DNA of 9,943 nt from DATAPE01 sp034667545 (GCA_034667545.1 JAXDJR010000111.1:1-9943), one strand, 5' to 3'; counted from the stretch's first letter, positions 1-7,287 are shown. The notes: generated by a model from the letters alone, not told the origin. Made by a program: numbers and translations.

Positions 1-718
1 AGAAACGAAGGACGCTCCCAGGCGCTCGCCGAGCCACCTCCATAGCGCGAGGGTCGTCGGCGTTGACCACGAACACATCGCCTTCGGTTTGGTTCTGGAT
101 GATGCGCGCCTTCGCAGCCGCGTACGCCTCCGTTGAGCCGTGCCAGTCGGTGTGGTCTTCTGCGATGTTCAGCAACACGGCGATCTTCGGAGCGAAGCTG
201 GTCGTGGTAGCTAATTGGAAACTCGAGACCTCGACGGCGATCGCCCCGCCTTCGGGTATCGATGCGACCGCTTGGACCAGCGGTAACCCGATGTTGCCCG
301 CAGCCACCGATGGAACATTGCCCTCGCGCAGTATGGCAGCCAGCAGGCTGGTCGTCGTCGTCTTTCCGTTGGTCCCCGTCACCGCGAGGAAGTCGCAGCG
401 CGTCAGCCGGGACGCGAGCTCTACTTCGCTCCAGATCTCGATGCCTTCGGAGATCAACGCTTCCATCACAGGGGTCGTTGGAGGGATGCCCGGGCTGACG
501 ATCGCGATGTCTGCGTCGAGGAGCGACAGATCGTGCCCACCGATCTCGACCTCGGCACCCAGCTGGCGAAGCGTCGTCGCGCGCTGTCTTATCGGCGCGG
601 TGTCGGCCGACTCCGTTACGCGCACCTTGGCATCAAGCGATAAGAGAGCACGAGCAGCCGCGAACCCACTGCTCCCGAGGCCCACGATCAACACCCGCGC
701 TCCGGCGAACGACTTCAC
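1..718 (-). CDS. murD: UDP-N-acetylmuramoyl-L-alanine--D-glutamate ligase MurD, 5' part (cut by left window edge)
   Basis: MurD is the cytoplasmic ATP-dependent ligase that adds D-glutamate to UDP-MurNAc-L-Ala. Only the first 239 codons are in the window, roughly half of a usual ~450-residue MurD, so the C-terminal domain lies beyond the left edge. Visible are the N-terminal Rossmann-like UDP-binding region (VLIVGLGSSG, residues 9-18), the ATP P-loop GTNGKT at 115-120, the EVSSFQL motif at 163-169, which is typical of MurD rather than MurC/E/F, DWHGS at 191-195, and Lys203 at the place of the carbamylated lysine of Mur ligases. The start is GTG at 718; its GTGA overlaps the mraY stop by 4 bases, with AAGGG a short distance upstream, so translational coupling to mraY is likely. 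It continues the dcw operon. Confidence 0.95.
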   Translation of the reverse strand, partial: MKSFAGARVLIVGLGSSGFAAARALLSLDAKVRVTESADTAPIRQRATTLRQLGAEVEIGGHDLSLLDADIAIVSPGIPPTTPVMEALISEGIEIWSEVELASRLTRCDFLAVTGTNGKTTTTSLLAAILREGNVPSVAAGNIGLPLVQAVASIPEGGAIAVEVSSFQLATTTSFAPKIAVLLNIAEDHTDWHGSTEAYAAAKARIIQNQTEGDVFVVNADDPRAMEVARRAPGSVLRF

Positions 719-1758
719 TTCACACCGCCCTTGGAGAGGAAGTCGGCGTAGAAGAGGCCCAATCCGAAGGCGACCGACAGACCAGAGAGGACCCAAAAGC
801 GAACGATCACGGTTATCTCCGCCCACCCGGCGAGCTCGAAGTGATGGTGGATCGGAGCCATGAGGAAGATGCGTCGCCCGGACCTTTTGAAGATGGCGAC
901 TTGAGCGATCACCGAGAGCGTCTCCACCACGTAGAGACCTCCAAGGATCAGAAGGAGTAGCTGCGTGTTGAGTAGGACGGCGAGCACCGCCATGGCCCCG
1001 CCCAACATCAGCGATCCGGTATCGCCCATGAAGATCCTGGCGGGAGGAGTGTTCCACCACAAGAATCCTGCGCAGGAGCCGAACAGAGCCGACGCCACCA
1101 GCGCCAGTTCGAACGGGTCGGAGGTGTGGGCGCTCACATCGTAGAAAGCCACGTGCCGGAACTGCCAGAAGGCGATAACGACGAACGCTGCGAGAACCTG
1201 CGCAGAGGACCCCACCGCGAGGCCGTCGAGCCCATCGGTCAGGTTCACGCCGTTCGACGACGCGACCATCATGAGAAATACCCATAGGTAGAAAAGGATG
1301 CCAAGGTGCAGCGCGGTGGGTCGGAAGAACGAGATGCTCGTTGGGATGTGAACGACATGCACGGCCACCACGGCGAAGACCGCTGCGATGATCACCTGGC
1401 CCAAGACCTTCGCACGCGTCTGCAAACCCAGCGACCGCGACTTTCGGATCTTGATCATGTCGTCTATGAATCCCAGTCCAGCAAGCGCAAGTATCGTGCC
1501 CACCGCCAATAGACCGCTGGTGTTCGGAGGTGTGTACCCGCCGCTGCCAAAATGGCCGAGAGCGTAGCCACAGATCGTGCCCGCCAGGATGACGAGTCCC
1601 CCCATCGTCGGCGTGCCTCGTTTCTCGAAGTGTGCCTTCGGCCCCTCCTCGCGGATCAGCTGCCCCCAGCCTCGCTTGCGGAAGCTCTTTATCGCGAGGG
1701 GCGTCCCGAATAGCGACAGGATGAGTCCGACCGTGCCGGCTATGAGGATGTTGGTCAT
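715..1758 (-). CDS. mraY: Phospho-N-acetylmuramoyl-pentapeptide-transferase MraY
   Basis: This integral membrane enzyme transfers phospho-MurNAc-pentapeptide from UDP to undecaprenyl phosphate, making lipid I. The product is 347 residues, normal for the family, with about ten hydrophobic segments. Family signatures are all present: the KRGTPTMGG loop near residues 46-54, the acidic pair Asp99-Asp100, NLTDGLDGLAVG at 172-183, MGDTGS at 244-249 and PIHHHFE around 303-308, whose histidines (304-306) are conserved in MraY. I chose ATG at 1758 rather than the in-frame ATG at 1773. It makes an ATGA overlap with the murE stop, and GGGAGG at 1771-1766 sits 7 bases upstream of it, inside what would otherwise be coding. 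It follows murE directly; the usual intervening murF is absent. Confidence 0.97.
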   Translation of the reverse strand: MTNILIAGTVGLILSLFGTPLAIKSFRKRGWGQLIREEGPKAHFEKRGTPTMGGLVILAGTICGYALGHFGSGGYTPPNTSGLLAVGTILALAGLGFIDDMIKIRKSRSLGLQTRAKVLGQVIIAAVFAVVAVHVVHIPTSISFFRPTALHLGILFYLWVFLMMVASSNGVNLTDGLDGLAVGSSAQVLAAFVVIAFWQFRHVAFYDVSAHTSDPFELALVASALFGSCAGFLWWNTPPARIFMGDTGSLMLGGAMAVLAVLLNTQLLLLILGGLYVVETLSVIAQVAIFKRSGRRIFLMAPIHHHFELAGWAEITVIVRFWVLSGLSVAFGLGLFYADFLSKGGVK

Positions 1759-3260
1759 CCGGCGGCCTCCCATCCCAGCTCCGCAAGCAATGCGTGGGCC
1801 ACCTCACGATCGTCGAACGGGTTGGTGTGGTCTTCGAACTGTTGGCCGGTCTCATGACCCTTGCCGGCGATCAGCACGACATCCCCAGGCCGCGCCATGG
1901 AAAGTGCCTTTCCGATCGCCTCTCTCCTGTCTACGAGCACCGCGTCGGCGCCGCCGGGACGAACGGACAGCACTCCCTCCAGGATCGCGGCGATGATCGC
2001 TTCGGGATCCTCGCTCCGTGGGTTGTCGGAAGAGACCACCACCAGATCGGCCCCCCGGGCCGCCACCGCCCCCATGACAGGTCGCTTGCTGCGATCTCTG
2101 TCGCCTCCACACCCGAACAGGCAGATGACGCGGCCCGAGCTTCTTTGCGCCAGCCGCCTGGCGGCGCCCAGCACATTGTCCAGTGAGTCCGGAGTGTGGG
2201 CGTAGTCGACCACCACCGCGAACGGCTGCCCGGCGTCCACCGCTTCGAACCGTCCCGGAACCGTTTGCAACTCCGAGATGCCTTCCTCGATAGCGCCCGG
2301 CTCGATCCCGGCTTGGAGCGCGGTGGCTGCCGCTGCCAGACAATTGGAGACATTGAACGCGCCTATCAAAGAGGTAGCGATCTTCAACTCATGCGCGCGG
2401 GACACAGCAACGAACCCTGTACCCAAAGGCGAAAAGTCCACCCCCGTAGCGCGCAGATCTGCAGCCTCGCCCGTGCCGAATCCCATGCACGGCACCGCTG
2501 CAGAGGCTTTCAACTTCCTGCCGTAAGCATCGTCGATGTTCACAGCGGCGGCATGGCTGCGCTCGGGCACGAACAAAGCCCGTTTGGCTTCGAAGTACTC
2601 ATCCATGTCGCCGTGAAAGTCCAGGTGATCCTGGGTCAGATTCGTAAAAGCTGCAGCGGTAAATCTCAGTGCTTCGACGCGGCTCAACGCGAGTGCATGA
2701 GACGTGACTTCCATCGCCACAGCCTCAACGTCGTGAGCGCGCATATCCGCAAGCAGGGCTTGGAGATCGACGGATTCGGGAGTGGTGCGCACCCCGGGAC
2801 GCGCCCGGCCCGCAACGCGCGTTTCGACGGTTCCAATCAATCCGGTGACGTACCCCGCTACACGCAGGATGGATTCCAAGAGAAAGACAGTCGTCGTCTT
2901 TCCGTTCGTGCCGGTGACCCCGAGTAGCATCAGATCGTCCCCCGGGTGGCCATAGAAGGCAGCCGCCGCTCGAGCCATCCCCCGGCGCCCATCTCTGACA
3001 ACGATCTGCGGTATGTCGAGATCCAGTGGATGCTCGACCATCACCGCCGCCGCTCCGGCTTGCACCGCAGCTGGCGCGAAGCGAGCGCCATCACTGATTG
3101 CGCCCGCGATGGCGAAGAAGAGATCCCCCTGCTCGACCCGGCGCGAGTCGTATGCGAGCCCGGTGACCCCGGCCCCCCCCTCGTCCCCGCGGTGCTCCAC
3201 AAGCAGATCCCCGACAGCCTCCGCGAGCGAGCGGAGCGTTATATGACGTGATTCGGGCAC
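1755..3260 (-). CDS. murE: UDP-N-acetylmuramoyl-L-alanyl-D-glutamate--2,6-diaminopimelate ligase MurE
   Basis: MurE is the cytoplasmic ATP-dependent ligase that adds the third residue to the peptidoglycan stem peptide. The product is 501 residues, a normal single-enzyme length, so it is not a MurE-MurF fusion. Motifs: P-loop GTNGKT (117-122), TTPES (159-163) contacting the UDP-MurNAc peptide, EVTSHALA (184-191), DHLDFHG (211-217), Lys226 at the carbamylated position, YAHTPDSL (353-360), GGDRDRSKRP (385-394) and GKGHE (466-470). DNPRSEDP at 412-419 is the DNPR form associated in characterised MurE enzymes with meso-diaminopimelate rather than lysine, so a DAP-type wall is inferred. The start is GTG at 3260, 12 bases after the ftsI stop, with only a weak Shine-Dalgarno. 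A run of eight G on the coding strand falls at codons 27-30. Confidence 0.96.
   Translation of the reverse strand: MPESRHITLRSLAEAVGDLLVEHRGDEGGAGVTGLAYDSRRVEQGDLFFAIAGAISDGARFAPAAVQAGAAAVMVEHPLDLDIPQIVVRDGRRGMARAAAAFYGHPGDDLMLLGVTGTNGKTTTVFLLESILRVAGYVTGLIGTVETRVAGRARPGVRTTPESVDLQALLADMRAHDVEAVAMEVTSHALALSRVEALRFTAAAFTNLTQDHLDFHGDMDEYFEAKRALFVPERSHAAAVNIDDAYGRKLKASAAVPCMGFGTGEAADLRATGVDFSPLGTGFVAVSRAHELKIATSLIGAFNVSNCLAAAATALQAGIEPGAIEEGISELQTVPGRFEAVDAGQPFAVVVDYAHTPDSLDNVLGAARRLAQRSSGRVICLFGCGGDRDRSKRPVMGAVAARGADLVVVSSDNPRSEDPEAIIAAILEGVLSVRPGGADAVLVDRREAIGKALSMARPGDVVLIAGKGHETGQQFEDHTNPFDDREVAHALLAELGWEAAG
1766..1771 (-). promoter_or_regulatory. Ribosome binding site deciding the mraY start
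   Basis: GGGAGG lies 7 bases before the ATG at 1758, within the last codons of murE. It supports the ATGA-overlap start over the longer in-frame ATG at 1773, which would begin inside or before this motif. Confidence 0.75.
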
Positions 3261-3272
3261 GGGATGCGCAGC

Positions 3273-5111
3273 CTAGTCGTGCCCGGGAGCGTTCCCGGAT
3301 TGAGACGCCGCTATGGCGCGCGCCGCCTTCGCGGCGTTCCCGGTCGGGGGCACGCCCTCCCGGCGCAATGCGAACTGCATGATCGTCTTGAACGTCGGAG
3401 CCGCAGACGCACCACCCCAGATCGGCGTCGGGTCATCGAGGGTCACCAGCACCGCAAGCGAGGGGTGCTGGGCAGGGGCGAAGCCAACGAACGTCGCTCG
3501 ATACCTGTTGCCGTAGCCCCCGGTCGGCAGCGGTTCCTGAGCGGTGCCGGTCTTGCCTGCAACCTCGTAGCCCGGTATCTGCGCGGCAACACCCGTTCCC
3601 CGCTTTACGACGCCGGCGAAGATGTTGGTCATCTCCGCAGCGGTGCGTCGCGACAGGATCCGGCGGGTGTCAGGTGGCGGAGTTCGCTCGACCTTGCCGT
3701 TGCCTCCCATCGTTGCGTACAGCAGCTTGGGTTGAACCCAAACGCCCCCGTTCGCGATCGACGCGTAAGCAGTCAAGAGCTGCATCGGAGTTACCGCCAC
3801 CCCCTGACCGATAGGAACCGTAGCTATGGTCGGGCCTGTCCAGTCCTTCACCGGCGTCACGATCCCGCCCGACTCGCCCGGGAAGTCCAAACCAGTCGGG
3901 GAACCGAAACCGAACTTCCTCTCGTATTCGTAGAGTTTGCGCGCCCCAAGCCTCAGCCCCATCTCGATCGTCCCCACGTTTGAGGACTGCTCGATGATCT
4001 GTTTGACAGTCAGGGTCTCAGTGGAATGGATCTCCGCATCATGGAAAACGCGGTCCGACACCGCTATGGATTCGGGGACCGAAAACGTGGTGCGCGGGGT
4101 GACCACTTTCTCCTCGAGTGCTCCGGAAGCGGTGACGAGTTTGTACGCGGAGCCCGGCTCGTAAACGTCTGACACCGCCAGGTTGCGCTGCAATGCAGTC
4201 GGGGAATCCTGAGGACGATTGGGATTGAAGTCAGGCGCGTTGGCCATTGCCAGGATCTGGCCCGTCGCAGGACGCATCACGATCGCAGTGCCGCGGATCG
4301 CGTGATATTGCGACAGCGCCCGTTTCAAGGTCAGCTCGGTGAAGTACTGAAGCGTCTTGTCCAAAGTCAGGAACAACGATGTTCCCTGCCGCGGAGGCGA
4401 ATAGTGGAACGTCGCCTGAGGCAGCGGTCGCCCTGCCGGATCTTGCTCCAACGTGAGGTGGCCCGGGGTTCCGGTGAGGATGCCGTTGTACTGATGTTCC
4501 GTACCCGCGAGGCCGGTGCCGTCGACGCCCGCGAAGCCCAGGACCTGCGACGCCAGTCTCCCTCCGGGGTAGAAGCGGCGCGGCTCTCGTTGCAGATAGA
4601 TACCGGCCAGGTTCAGCTTCTTGACCGCTCGAGAGACTTTCGGCGGCACCTTGCGGGCGAGGTACTGGAATTGGTTGGAGGCGCTGAGTTTTCTGACAAG
4701 GTCCGAGCGGCCCATCCCCAACACAGGACTGAGCTTCGCCGCCTCTTTCTTGGCGTTGGCCACGTTGAGTGGGTCGGCGTAGATCGTCTGCAGATCGACC
4801 GACAGCGCGAGCGCTTGGCCGCTGCGGTCGAAGATGGCTCCCCTGCGCGCGGGGAAGTCGACGGTGCGCACCCTCTGCTTGGCCGCGATCTTGGCGTAAG
4901 CAGGCGCCTCCAGCACCTGAAGAACAAAGAGCCTCGCCCCCATCGCGGCGAAGGCCAGGACGAAGAAGAAGAAGAGCCCGATGAGACGGCCGGTGGATAA
5001 CGACTTGGGCCGCCGGCCGGACGAGGGAGCCTTGCGCCGCGCGGAGCCTCGGGAAGTCACACCTTTGTTATCCCATGACCGGGGTGATGATCGGCGGACG
5101 TTCCGCCCCAC
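3273..5111 (-). CDS. ftsI: Septal peptidoglycan transpeptidase FtsI (penicillin-binding protein 3 type, class B)
   Basis: FtsI cross-links septal peptidoglycan and works with FtsW and the FtsL/B/Q scaffold at the division site. The 612 residues show a basic cytoplasmic tail (1-41), one membrane anchor (about 42-67, RLIGLFFFF then a hydrophobic stretch), a dimerisation/pedestal domain beginning near VRTVDFPARRGAIFDRSG (81-98), and a transpeptidase domain with all three active-site motifs: SAYK (Ser321 nucleophile, Lys324), SSN (376-378) and KTGT (520-523). No PASTA repeats follow; the protein ends in a short Ala/Ser-rich tail. The start is GTG at 5111, abutting the ftsL TAG stop, with GGGAGGAG at 5127-5120 giving an 8-base spacing. 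A later in-frame GTG (codon 18) is possible but not needed. It should be a beta-lactam target. Confidence 0.96.
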   Translation of the reverse strand: MGRNVRRSSPRSWDNKGVTSRGSARRKAPSSGRRPKSLSTGRLIGLFFFFVLAFAAMGARLFVLQVLEAPAYAKIAAKQRVRTVDFPARRGAIFDRSGQALALSVDLQTIYADPLNVANAKKEAAKLSPVLGMGRSDLVRKLSASNQFQYLARKVPPKVSRAVKKLNLAGIYLQREPRRFYPGGRLASQVLGFAGVDGTGLAGTEHQYNGILTGTPGHLTLEQDPAGRPLPQATFHYSPPRQGTSLFLTLDKTLQYFTELTLKRALSQYHAIRGTAIVMRPATGQILAMANAPDFNPNRPQDSPTALQRNLAVSDVYEPGSAYKLVTASGALEEKVVTPRTTFSVPESIAVSDRVFHDAEIHSTETLTVKQIIEQSSNVGTIEMGLRLGARKLYEYERKFGFGSPTGLDFPGESGGIVTPVKDWTGPTIATVPIGQGVAVTPMQLLTAYASIANGGVWVQPKLLYATMGGNGKVERTPPPDTRRILSRRTAAEMTNIFAGVVKRGTGVAAQIPGYEVAGKTGTAQEPLPTGGYGNRYRATFVGFAPAQHPSLAVLVTLDDPTPIWGGASAAPTFKTIMQFALRREGVPPTGNAAKAARAIAASQSGNAPGHD

Positions 5112-5576
5112 CTAGGGGGCTCCTCCCGAGATCGGAGCCGCGACCGCCGGTCCTGCCGGAGCCGAATCCGCCGCGGGAGCGGAGCGCGCGATGGTGGCCC
5201 CCGCACGTGAGCGAACGTTGGCGATGATGTACTGGAGGTTGGTCGGATCGACCATCCCAAGCCTGGTACGTGCGTAGCGCTCTATCCGTGCGGGACTACC
5301 CAGACGAGAGGCTTCCAGGAGCAGGCCGCCGTTCTTGGCTTGGGCTTTCTGGGTTGCCTGGGTGAGACGGGAGAGCCTGAAGGCGGTCTGAGCCGAGACG
5401 ACTTGCTCCAGCAGGACACCGGCCACTATCGCTGCCGACAGGATCACGGCGATGATCGCAACCGGGGCCACCCGGCGCGGGCTCTTGCGCTTGATCAGCT
5501 TGCGGGAGCGCCGTCTGACGATCTGTAGTGACTCCTCAGACGCCGGCCGGCGAAGAGTCCTGGGGGCAGAGCTCAT
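5112..5576 (-). CDS. ftsL: FtsL-like cell division protein
   Basis: This is a small bitopic membrane protein of 154 residues in the ftsL position, directly before ftsI. It has a strongly basic N-terminus (RRRSRKLIKRKSPRR, 21-35), a single membrane helix at about 37-59, an extracytoplasmic stretch with coiled-coil-like spacing (60-92), and the segment RIERYARTRLGMVDPTN (98-114), which resembles the short 'LGM-x-x-P' signature after the coiled coil in FtsL and septum-formation initiator proteins. An Ala/Pro-rich tail (124-154) ends it. FtsL links FtsB/FtsQ to FtsW-FtsI and helps activate septal synthesis. FtsL proteins diverge greatly in sequence, so the name rests on topology, that motif and gene order. 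The ATG at 5576 overlaps the rsmH stop (ATGA), and GAGGAG at 5590-5585 is 8 bases upstream. Confidence 0.85.
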   Translation of the reverse strand: MSSAPRTLRRPASEESLQIVRRRSRKLIKRKSPRRVAPVAIIAVILSAAIVAGVLLEQVVSAQTAFRLSRLTQATQKAQAKNGGLLLEASRLGSPARIERYARTRLGMVDPTNLQYIIANVRSRAGATIARSAPAADSAPAGPAVAAPISGGAP

Positions 5577-6544
5577 GGCTGAGTCTCCTCACTGGTAGCT
5601 ATGCGCTCGGCTGCCCTCAGTTTGCCTGCAGATGCCCTGGGGTTGCCGTCAATCTCGTCTTCTGATGCCCGCAGTGGACGGCGGGTGAGGATCCTCAGAC
5701 GGGCCTCGGCGCCACAGCTGCACACCGGCAGGTCCGGCGGACACGTGCAGCCATTGGCCTCCTGCGTGAAGTAGCGCTTCACGATCCGGTCCTCCAGCGA
5801 GTGATAGGAGAGGACGACCATTCGCCCCTGCGGCTCCAGCGCGTCCACGCACTGAGGCAATACGCGGGTCAACGCGTCGAGCTCGTGGTTGACCTCCATC
5901 CGGATCGCCTGGAAGGTCCGGCGCGCAGGATGCGGGCCGGTGCGACGCGCGGGGGCCGGGATCGCTCGAGTCACGATGTCGGCCAGAGCTGCAGTGTTCG
6001 AAATCGGACGGCGGTCGACGATGGTCTGGGCTATCCGCCGCGCGAACCTCTCTTCACTGTTGCGCCGGATGACACGCTCGAGGTCCTTTTGCGCGTAGGT
6101 GTTCACGACGGTCGCCGCCGAGAGAGGCTGCGAGGGGTCCATGCGCATGTCGAGCGGTCCCGGATTTCGGAAGCTGAATCCTCTGTTCGCGTCGTCCAGT
6201 TGGGGGGAAGAAACTCCAAGGTCGAGTACGACTCCGCGAATCGACGCAATCCCGAGTCGTTCCAGTACGGACGAGAGGTTCTCGAAGTCGTCGCGGACGA
6301 GGCGGAAACGGTCCCGGAAAGGCTCCAGGTAGGACTCCGACGCAGCCACGGCGACCGGATCGCGATCGATCCCCACGAGCTCGGCTCGAGGCGCTGCCGC
6401 GAGGACAAGGGAGGCGTGTCCGCCCCGTCCCAAGGTGGCGTCGATGACGACCCCGCCGTGTTCCAGCGCAGGGAGGAGGAGCTCGACGACCTTGTCGGCG
6501 AGTACGGGTCTGTGCCCCGGCTCCACAGGATGTCCCCGCTCCAC
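5573..6544 (-). CDS. rsmH: 16S rRNA (cytosine(1402)-N(4))-methyltransferase RsmH
   Basis: RsmH (MraW) uses S-adenosylmethionine to methylate N4 of C1402 in 16S rRNA, in the ribosomal P site. The product is 323 residues, within the family range. Motifs: HRPVL near the N-terminus (11-15), SAM-binding DATLGRGGHA (35-44), DLGVSSPQLD (108-117), GFSFRNPGPLDMRMD (122-136), HPARRTFQAIRMEVN (205-219), SYHSLEDRIVKRYF (246-259) and NPRASAGKLRAAER (301-314). Between the last two is a CTCPPDLPVCSC insert (266-277), four cysteines that could hold a metal. The GTG at 6544 is the most upstream start possible, because an in-frame TAG lies just before it; GGAGG is only 4 bases away. A second GTG at 6526, with GGGGA 6 bases upstream, would give a 317-residue protein with a more typical short N-terminus. 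The start is therefore uncertain by six codons. Confidence 0.96.
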   Translation of the reverse strand: MERGHPVEPGHRPVLADKVVELLLPALEHGGVVIDATLGRGGHASLVLAAAPRAELVGIDRDPVAVAASESYLEPFRDRFRLVRDDFENLSSVLERLGIASIRGVVLDLGVSSPQLDDANRGFSFRNPGPLDMRMDPSQPLSAATVVNTYAQKDLERVIRRNSEERFARRIAQTIVDRRPISNTAALADIVTRAIPAPARRTGPHPARRTFQAIRMEVNHELDALTRVLPQCVDALEPQGRMVVLSYHSLEDRIVKRYFTQEANGCTCPPDLPVCSCGAEARLRILTRRPLRASEDEIDGNPRASAGKLRAAERIATSEETQP

Positions 6545-6557
6545 AACGCCTCCATGC

Positions 6558-6722
6558 CTAGCGCCCTAGCGCCTTCGTCGCCATCGCAACCATTCCCATG
6601 ACGCCGCCCACCGACGACCCGGAGAGCGCCACCAGGGCAAAGCCGTGGCCCAATTCGCGTACACGGCGATCGTTTCGGAGCGCCGCGATCCTTTGCACCA
6701 TCTTGTCGGTCCTTTCGGTCAT
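6558..6722 (-). CDS. Small single-pass membrane protein of unknown function between mraZ and rsmH
   Basis: This is a 54-codon frame, ATG at 6722 to TAG at 6560-6558. I do not recognise the product. It begins MTERTDKMVQRIAALRNDRR, a charged, helix-prone N-terminus with several arginines, then has a hydrophobic, glycine/alanine/methionine-rich segment at about 28-49 (LVALSGSSVGGVMGMV in its core) and a short basic end (KALGR). That predicts one membrane helix with the basic side in the cytoplasm. The start is fused to the mraZ stop as TGATG, a coupling arrangement, with AAGGA 12 bases upstream; an internal ATG at codon 8 is an alternative. The stop lies 13 bases before the rsmH GTG, so the frame fills almost the whole mraZ-rsmH gap. 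Its position suggests a role in envelope or division, but that is inference only. Confidence 0.72.
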   Translation of the reverse strand: MTERTDKMVQRIAALRNDRRVRELGHGFALVALSGSSVGGVMGMVAMATKALGR

Positions 6723-7153
6723 CAGAAATCCAATTCCTTCGCCAGTTCCTCGAACCCACCTGCGGCCGTTCTCCCGAGCTCTTCAGCCCACTTCGCGGGG
6801 TCCCAGATCTCGGCGTGGTCTAGTGCGCCCACGACGACCACCTCGCGCTCGATGCCTGCTCCCTCGCGGAGCCCCGCCGGAACACTGATGCGGCCTTGCC
6901 CGTCGATCCCGTCGGTGTGGGCACTCGACGCGATCCGCCTCGCCGAGCTCCTCAGCCGCGGGTTGCTGTTTCGCTCGGACAGCAAGCGCTGCGCCACGCG
7001 ACTCTCGAAGCGTTCTTCGGACCACATCGCTATGCAGTTCTCGAACCAGGTGGTCAACACCACACGGTCACCAAGCTCTTCACGCAGACGCGACGGAACG
7101 ATCAAGCGTCCCTTCGCGTCGATGTTGTGTCGAAACTCCCCGGTGAGGGCCAA
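6722..7153 (-). CDS. mraZ: Transcriptional regulator MraZ
   Basis: MraZ is a DNA-binding protein of the AbrB/SpoVT-like fold that controls its own dcw operon; it represses in E. coli and has been reported to activate in mycoplasmas. The 143 residues contain the two half-domains expected, each with the conserved DxxGR core: DAKGRL (12-17) and DGQGRI (84-89). The N-terminus MALTGEFRHNIDAKGR matches the usual MraZ beginning, which fixes the start at TTG (7153); GGGGA at 7164-7160 is 6 bases upstream. TTG is a rare and usually weak start, which suits a low-abundance autoregulator. It is the first gene of the operon. About 70-100 bases upstream lie three 10-bp-spaced repeats that are its probable binding sites. 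Confidence 0.94.
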   Translation of the reverse strand: MALTGEFRHNIDAKGRLIVPSRLREELGDRVVLTTWFENCIAMWSEERFESRVAQRLLSERNSNPRLRSSARRIASSAHTDGIDGQGRISVPAGLREGAGIEREVVVVGALDHAEIWDPAKWAEELGRTAAGGFEELAKELDF

Positions 7154-7220
7154 CTGCTGTCCCCGCTCGTATCAGACGTCCTCAATGCCCGAGGAGGGAC
7201 TCTGAAAGGAGAAATCACTT

Positions 7221-7250
7221 CTGACTCCCTTTCCCTCCACTTCCCTCCAC
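7221..7250 (-). promoter_or_regulatory. Tandem 10-bp repeats, probable MraZ boxes
   Basis: Read on the minus strand, two exact copies of GTGGAGGGAA (7250-7241 and 7240-7231) are followed by AGGGAGTCAG (7230-7221), which keeps GGAG in the same register. A G-rich 5-6 base core thus recurs three times at 10-base intervals, one helical turn. In E. coli MraZ binds TGGGN cores separated by 5 bases upstream of its own gene. The spacing here is the same and the core is similar, so autoregulation of this operon is a reasonable inference. Confidence 0.72.
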
Positions 7251-7258
7251 TACGTGGC

Positions 7259-7287
7259 AGTAAGCCCCCTCAGAGCCCACAAGTCAA
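7259..7287 (-). promoter_or_regulatory. Candidate promoter of the dcw operon
   Basis: TTGACT (7287-7282) is a good -35 match. It is followed after 17 bases by CTTACT (7264-7259), a poor -10 matching the consensus at only three positions. If used, transcription would begin near 7252, immediately before the 10-bp repeats, so a protein bound there would block the start of transcription. The weak -10 makes this a tentative call. Confidence 0.4.

Noticed and set aside
63..863. Plus-strand 266-codon open frame over murD and the end of mraY
   Set aside because: It spans two well-supported minus-strand genes and ends in an Arg/Pro-rich tail with no recognisable domain. Similar long plus-strand frames at 2196-2927, 3264-3983, 4302-5000 and 5801-6601 were dismissed for the same reason.
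6103..6759. Minus-strand 218-codon frame over the mraZ-rsmH junction
   Set aside because: It is out of frame with mraZ, the small membrane gene and rsmH, all of which have better motifs or start signals, and its translation is Arg/Ser-rich without domains.
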